A model generated the notes under the pieces. It was not told where the DNA came from. It ran no database searches and saw only the letters and a list, made by a program, of their open reading frames with translations. From Isosphaeraceae bacterium EP7 (GTDB lineage Bacteria; Planctomycetota; Planctomycetia; Isosphaerales; Isosphaeraceae): a stretch of DNA of 64,000 nucleotides. This document shows, in pieces, positions 61,579 through 64,000 of the stretch (its first letter is position 1; every line of letters begins with the position of its first letter). The position numbers and the translations under genes were made by a program. The stretch covers positions 5,777,174 through 5,841,173 of the forward strand of contig CP151667.1 in NCBI GenBank assembly GCA_038400315.1, written 5' to 3'.

Positions 61579-62070
61579 TTAGGCAGGGTTGACGCGGAAG
61601 AGGGGCTGACCGAACTCGACGGCCTGGCCGTTCTTGGCCAGGACCTCGAGGATGGTGCCCGCGACCCCAGCGGGGATGTCGGTGAAGACCTTCATGGCCT
61701 CGATGACGCAGACGGTCGTCTCGGGGCGGATCGCTCCACCGGCGACGACGAACGGCGGCGAGCTGGGGGAGCTCGCCGTGTAGAATGTGCCGACCATCGG
61801 GCTCTCGATGATCAGGCCGACGGGCGCGGCGGCCGGCGGCGGGGTCGCCGGCGCGGCCGGGAGGGCTGCGGCGGCCGGCGCCTGGGCGAAGGCAACCGGG
61901 CCGACGGCCTGGACGACGGGTACATCGGCGCCTCGGCGTCGGAGACGGATCTTGGTCCCGGCCTCCTGGATGTCGATGGCCGTCAGGTCATAGACCTTCA
62001 TCAGGCGGACGAGGTGGCGGATTCGTTTCACGTCGGGTGATTCGGGTCGATCCGTCGGGTTTTCCGCCAT
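61579..62070 (-). CDS. accB: biotin carboxyl carrier protein of acetyl-CoA carboxylase
   Basis: A 163-residue protein with a short N-terminal dimer region ([20 protein letters not shown]), an Ala/Pro-rich linker and a biotinyl domain [20 protein letters not shown] with the biotin Lys in [16 protein letters not shown]. It carries the carboxyl group between AccC and the transferase. It is 94 bases downstream of the M24 peptidase gene. Confidence 0.95.
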   Translation of the reverse strand: MAENPTDRPESPDVKRIRHLVRLMKVYDLTAIDIQEAGTKIRLRRRGADVPVVQAVGPVAFAQAPAAAALPAAPATPPPAAAPVGLIIESPMVGTFYTASSPSSPPFVVAGGAIRPETTVCVIEAMKVFTDIPAGVAGTILEVLAKNGQAVEFGQPLFRVNPA

Positions 62071-62163
62071 GGCAAGCGAGACTCCGGGGGCACTGGCGAC
62101 TGCGGCGAGGGCGGCCTCGGCCTTGTGGCAGGGGCGGCCGAGAGACGAATGAGAGAGTATCGG

Positions 62164-63264
62164 TCAGAGGCGGGTCGAGTCGATCGACTTCGGCAGGGAG
62201 GTCAGAACTTCGTGTCCGTCGGGTCTGATGAGGATGTCGTCTTCGATCCGGACACCCCCCCATCCCGGGAGGTAGACGCCGGGCTCGACGGTGACGACCA
62301 TCCCCGGCTGAAGGATCACGCCGGACTCGCGGTTCATCCTCGGCTCTTCGTGGATGTCGAGCCCGAAGCCGTGTCCCAGGCCGTGAGTGAAGGCCGGGCC
62401 GAAGCCCGACCCGTCCAGCGATCCTCTGGCGACGGCGTCGATCTCGGAGGCGGTCGTGCCCGGCCTGATCGCGTCGATGGCCCTCTGCTGGGCCTTCAGG
62501 ACCGCCCCGTAAACCGCTTCGAATTTCGGCCAGACCTTACCGATGACGACCATCCGAGTCAAGTCGCTTTTGTACCCGCGGGTGCTCGCGCCCCAATCCA
62601 CGAGTACAAATTCGTCGGGGCCAACCTGGCGTTCCGCCGAGGGCCTGGCGTGCGGCAACGCGGCGTTCTCGCCGGCGGCAACGATCGGGGGGAAGGCCGC
62701 TCCGTCGGCGCCGGAGCACCTCAGGGAGCCTTCGAGCAGGTCGGCCGCGTCCTTCTCGGACTGGCCGACCTGGAGGCCGGCGCGGAATAAGAGGAAGGCA
62801 CGCTCGGCCTGATCGACGGCGCGGCGAATCTCGTCGATCTCCGCATCATCCTTGACCATCCGCAGCCCTTCGACCAGCCCGTCGACGGCGACGAGTTCGA
62901 TTCCGGGTGCATTCTCGGATAGCTTCCGGTGCTGAGCGACGGTGAGGGAGGCCGGCTCAAAGCCGAGCGATTGAACGCCGAGCTTGGCCGCGACCTCGCC
63001 GATTCCCGCTGCGAGGGGCTGGCCGATCGGCCGGATGTGGGCCTCGACGTCGGGGCATTCGCCGGAAAGTTGGGTGGTGTAGCGGCCATCGGAGATGGCC
63101 AGGACGCGGCCTGGCAGCACGAGCAAGGCCGTGGCATCGCCGGTGAAGCCGGTGAGGTAGCGGACGTTGGTCTCGGACGTGATGAGCAGTGCGTGGACGT
63201 GGACGTCCGTCGCCATCCACGTGGCACGAAGCCGCTCTCTCCGCCCCGCCTCGCGATCCGCCAT
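62164..63264 (-). CDS. M24 family Xaa-Pro peptidase (PepQ/PepP-like)
   Basis: A 366-residue enzyme starting MADREAGRRERLRATWMATD. The creatinase N-terminal domain contains ALLITSETNVRYLTGFTG. The catalytic pita-bread fold shows the metal ligands in FVLVDWGASTRGYKSDLTRM (two Asp), FTHGLGHGFGLDIHEEPRM (His), MVVTVEPGVYLPG (Glu) and GVRIEDDILI (Glu). A M24 gene before accB-accC is a long-standing arrangement (as in Bacillus). The start avoids an upstream Arg-rich extension. Confidence 0.92.
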   Translation of the reverse strand: MADREAGRRERLRATWMATDVHVHALLITSETNVRYLTGFTGDATALLVLPGRVLAISDGRYTTQLSGECPDVEAHIRPIGQPLAAGIGEVAAKLGVQSLGFEPASLTVAQHRKLSENAPGIELVAVDGLVEGLRMVKDDAEIDEIRRAVDQAERAFLLFRAGLQVGQSEKDAADLLEGSLRCSGADGAAFPPIVAAGENAALPHARPSAERQVGPDEFVLVDWGASTRGYKSDLTRMVVIGKVWPKFEAVYGAVLKAQQRAIDAIRPGTTASEIDAVARGSLDGSGFGPAFTHGLGHGFGLDIHEEPRMNRESGVILQPGMVVTVEPGVYLPGWGGVRIEDDILIRPDGHEVLTSLPKSIDSTRL

Positions 63265-63354
63265 GCGTCCGTGCCCGCTTCTTGAGATCTCGACTCGCCC
63301 CAAGGCGTTGCGCTAACAGTTACCAGACCCGGCGCCCCGGGGCAATCGAACAGG

Positions 63355-63777
63355 TCAGCGATATTGGTTCAGCAGGGCGCGGACTTGCTCAGGATCGGGG
63401 ATTCCCGCGACGTCGATCTCGACTCCACTCTGGCCCGAGCTGGAGATGCCGACCGAGCCGACACCCAGGATGCGCTGGAAGAAGGACTGGTTGAGCTGGA
63501 TGTTGCGGACATCTTCGTTGCGGATGTCGCTGAGCCGCTTGGAGAGGATGCCGGTGCGCAGGACCGTCCGGCGATTGGTAACCGTGAGGGTGGTCCCCTG
63601 GCAGTGCAGCCACCAGCAGAGCAGGATCAGGAAGCCGACCCCGAACAGCGGGACCAGGAGCAGGCAGACGACGTAATCGATGGGCCGGTTGCGAAACATT
63701 GACGGGTGGGCGTTGTAGAGGACGACCTCCTCGTCGAAATCGAGGCCGGAAACCAGGGCGGGCTTGGTGGCGAGCAT
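63355..63777 (-). CDS. PH-domain membrane protein (bPH2)
   Basis: A 140-residue protein with VVLYNAHPSMFRNRPIDYVV, then two close helices LLLVPLFGVGFLILLCWWLH and a bacterial PH domain: TTLTVTNRRTVLRTGILSKR, DIRNEDVRNIQLNQSFFQRI and VGSVGISSSGQSGVEIDVAG. Such small bPH2 proteins sit in the membrane with a cytosolic PH domain of unknown ligand. It lies upstream of the M24 gene on the same strand, 90 bases away. Confidence 0.9.
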   Translation of the reverse strand: MLATKPALVSGLDFDEEVVLYNAHPSMFRNRPIDYVVCLLLVPLFGVGFLILLCWWLHCQGTTLTVTNRRTVLRTGILSKRLSDIRNEDVRNIQLNQSFFQRILGVGSVGISSSGQSGVEIDVAGIPDPEQVRALLNQYR

Positions 63778-63851
63778 AGCGTGCGAGTCTCCCGGACGGG
63801 TGGGGCCCCGGGGAAGATTCGCACGCCACGCCCGATTCTTGGATCAGAGGC

Positions 63852-64000
63852 TCAGCCGGTGGCGCCCAGCACCATCCGCTCGACGGCCCCTCGGGCGAGC
63901 TGGATGAGGAACTCGCCGTAGGCCAGGCCCGCGGCTTCCAGGGCTTTCGCCAGGCCGCCGTGGGGGCCGAGGTCGGGGTTGGGGTTCACTTCCAGGAGGA
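63852..64000 (-). CDS. ATP-grasp D-Ala-D-Ala ligase-like protein, C-terminal end
   Basis: The last 49 residues of a minus-strand gene enter from the right edge: LLEVNPNPDLGPHGGLAKAL then EAAGLAYGEFLIQLARGAVE. EVNPNPDL and the following helix are the C-terminal metal-site block of D-alanine-D-alanine ligase-like ATP-grasp enzymes. The rest is outside the window, so the reaction is not certain. Confidence 0.75.
   Translation of the reverse strand, partial: LLEVNPNPDLGPHGGLAKALEAAGLAYGEFLIQLARGAVERMVLGATG

Overview
This window reads as part of the chromosome of a high-GC planctomycete, most likely of the Isosphaeraceae type. The signs are a DUF1559 pilin-like protein, a very large surface protein with a variant LEPR-XLL sorting motif, a MoxR/DUF58/VWA operon, and a linked 16S-23S-5S rRNA operon with planctomycete-like gene surroundings. 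The genus is an inference; no database search was possible.

Layout. 1-4.8 kb: small enzymes and conserved hypotheticals (NTF2-like fragment, AlkD-like DNA repair, YdeI, TfoX, VOC, DUF4385, metallo-beta-lactamase fold). 4.9-28.4 kb: an insertion-sequence pile-up. A frameshifted FrnE/DsbA gene is followed by an IS3 element inserted against an older IS3 relic. After that come two copies of one IS630 element (IS630-A) in inverted orientation bracketing a 1885-residue surface protein, an IS5 element nested inside IS630-B, an IS21 relic, IS630-C, an IS701-type element, IS630-D and IS630-E. D and E cut up one host gene. A fused PCMT/erythromycin-esterase gene sits next to that broken gene, and another IS3 relic closes the region. 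Letters A-E are my own labels for the distinct IS630-family elements.

28.8-42.6 kb: ordinary host genes return. They are a Tat-exported aldo/keto reductase with a cysteine cluster, a stand-alone receiver protein, an ApbE-DUF2271 fusion translationally coupled to a PepSY membrane protein (probable extracytosolic flavinylation/redox module), and a minus-strand operon of VWA/glutamine-amidotransferase-like protein, MoxR ATPase, DUF58 protein, a 42-residue membrane peptide and a BatA-like VWA protein. These are followed by an NHL-repeat lipoprotein, a Rieske protein, a tandemly duplicated terminator and a YciE/DUF892 protein. 42.9-52.8 kb: DUF1559 protein, lipoprotein, two-component system, EamA permease, tadA with tRNA-Ser(CGA), Gfo/Idh/MocA oxidoreductase, six-EF-hand protein, YraN, lipoprotein, MFS transporter. 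52.9-58.2 kb: rRNA operon on the minus strand with boxA-like sites in leader and spacer. 58.9-64 kb: phosphofructokinase with pyrophosphate-type residues, M24 peptidase-accB-accC fatty-acid operon, PH-domain protein and the end of an ATP-grasp ligase.

I do not see a clear-cut new defence or biosynthetic system. The most interesting material is (i) the ApbE-DUF2271/PepSY module, (ii) the unannotatable-by-length 42-residue membrane peptide inside the MoxR operon, (iii) three different IS630 elements whose transposase stop codon is completed by the duplicated TA target, together with conserved -1 frameshift sites, and (iv) a host gene dissected by two IS630 insertions that can be reassembled by reading across them.
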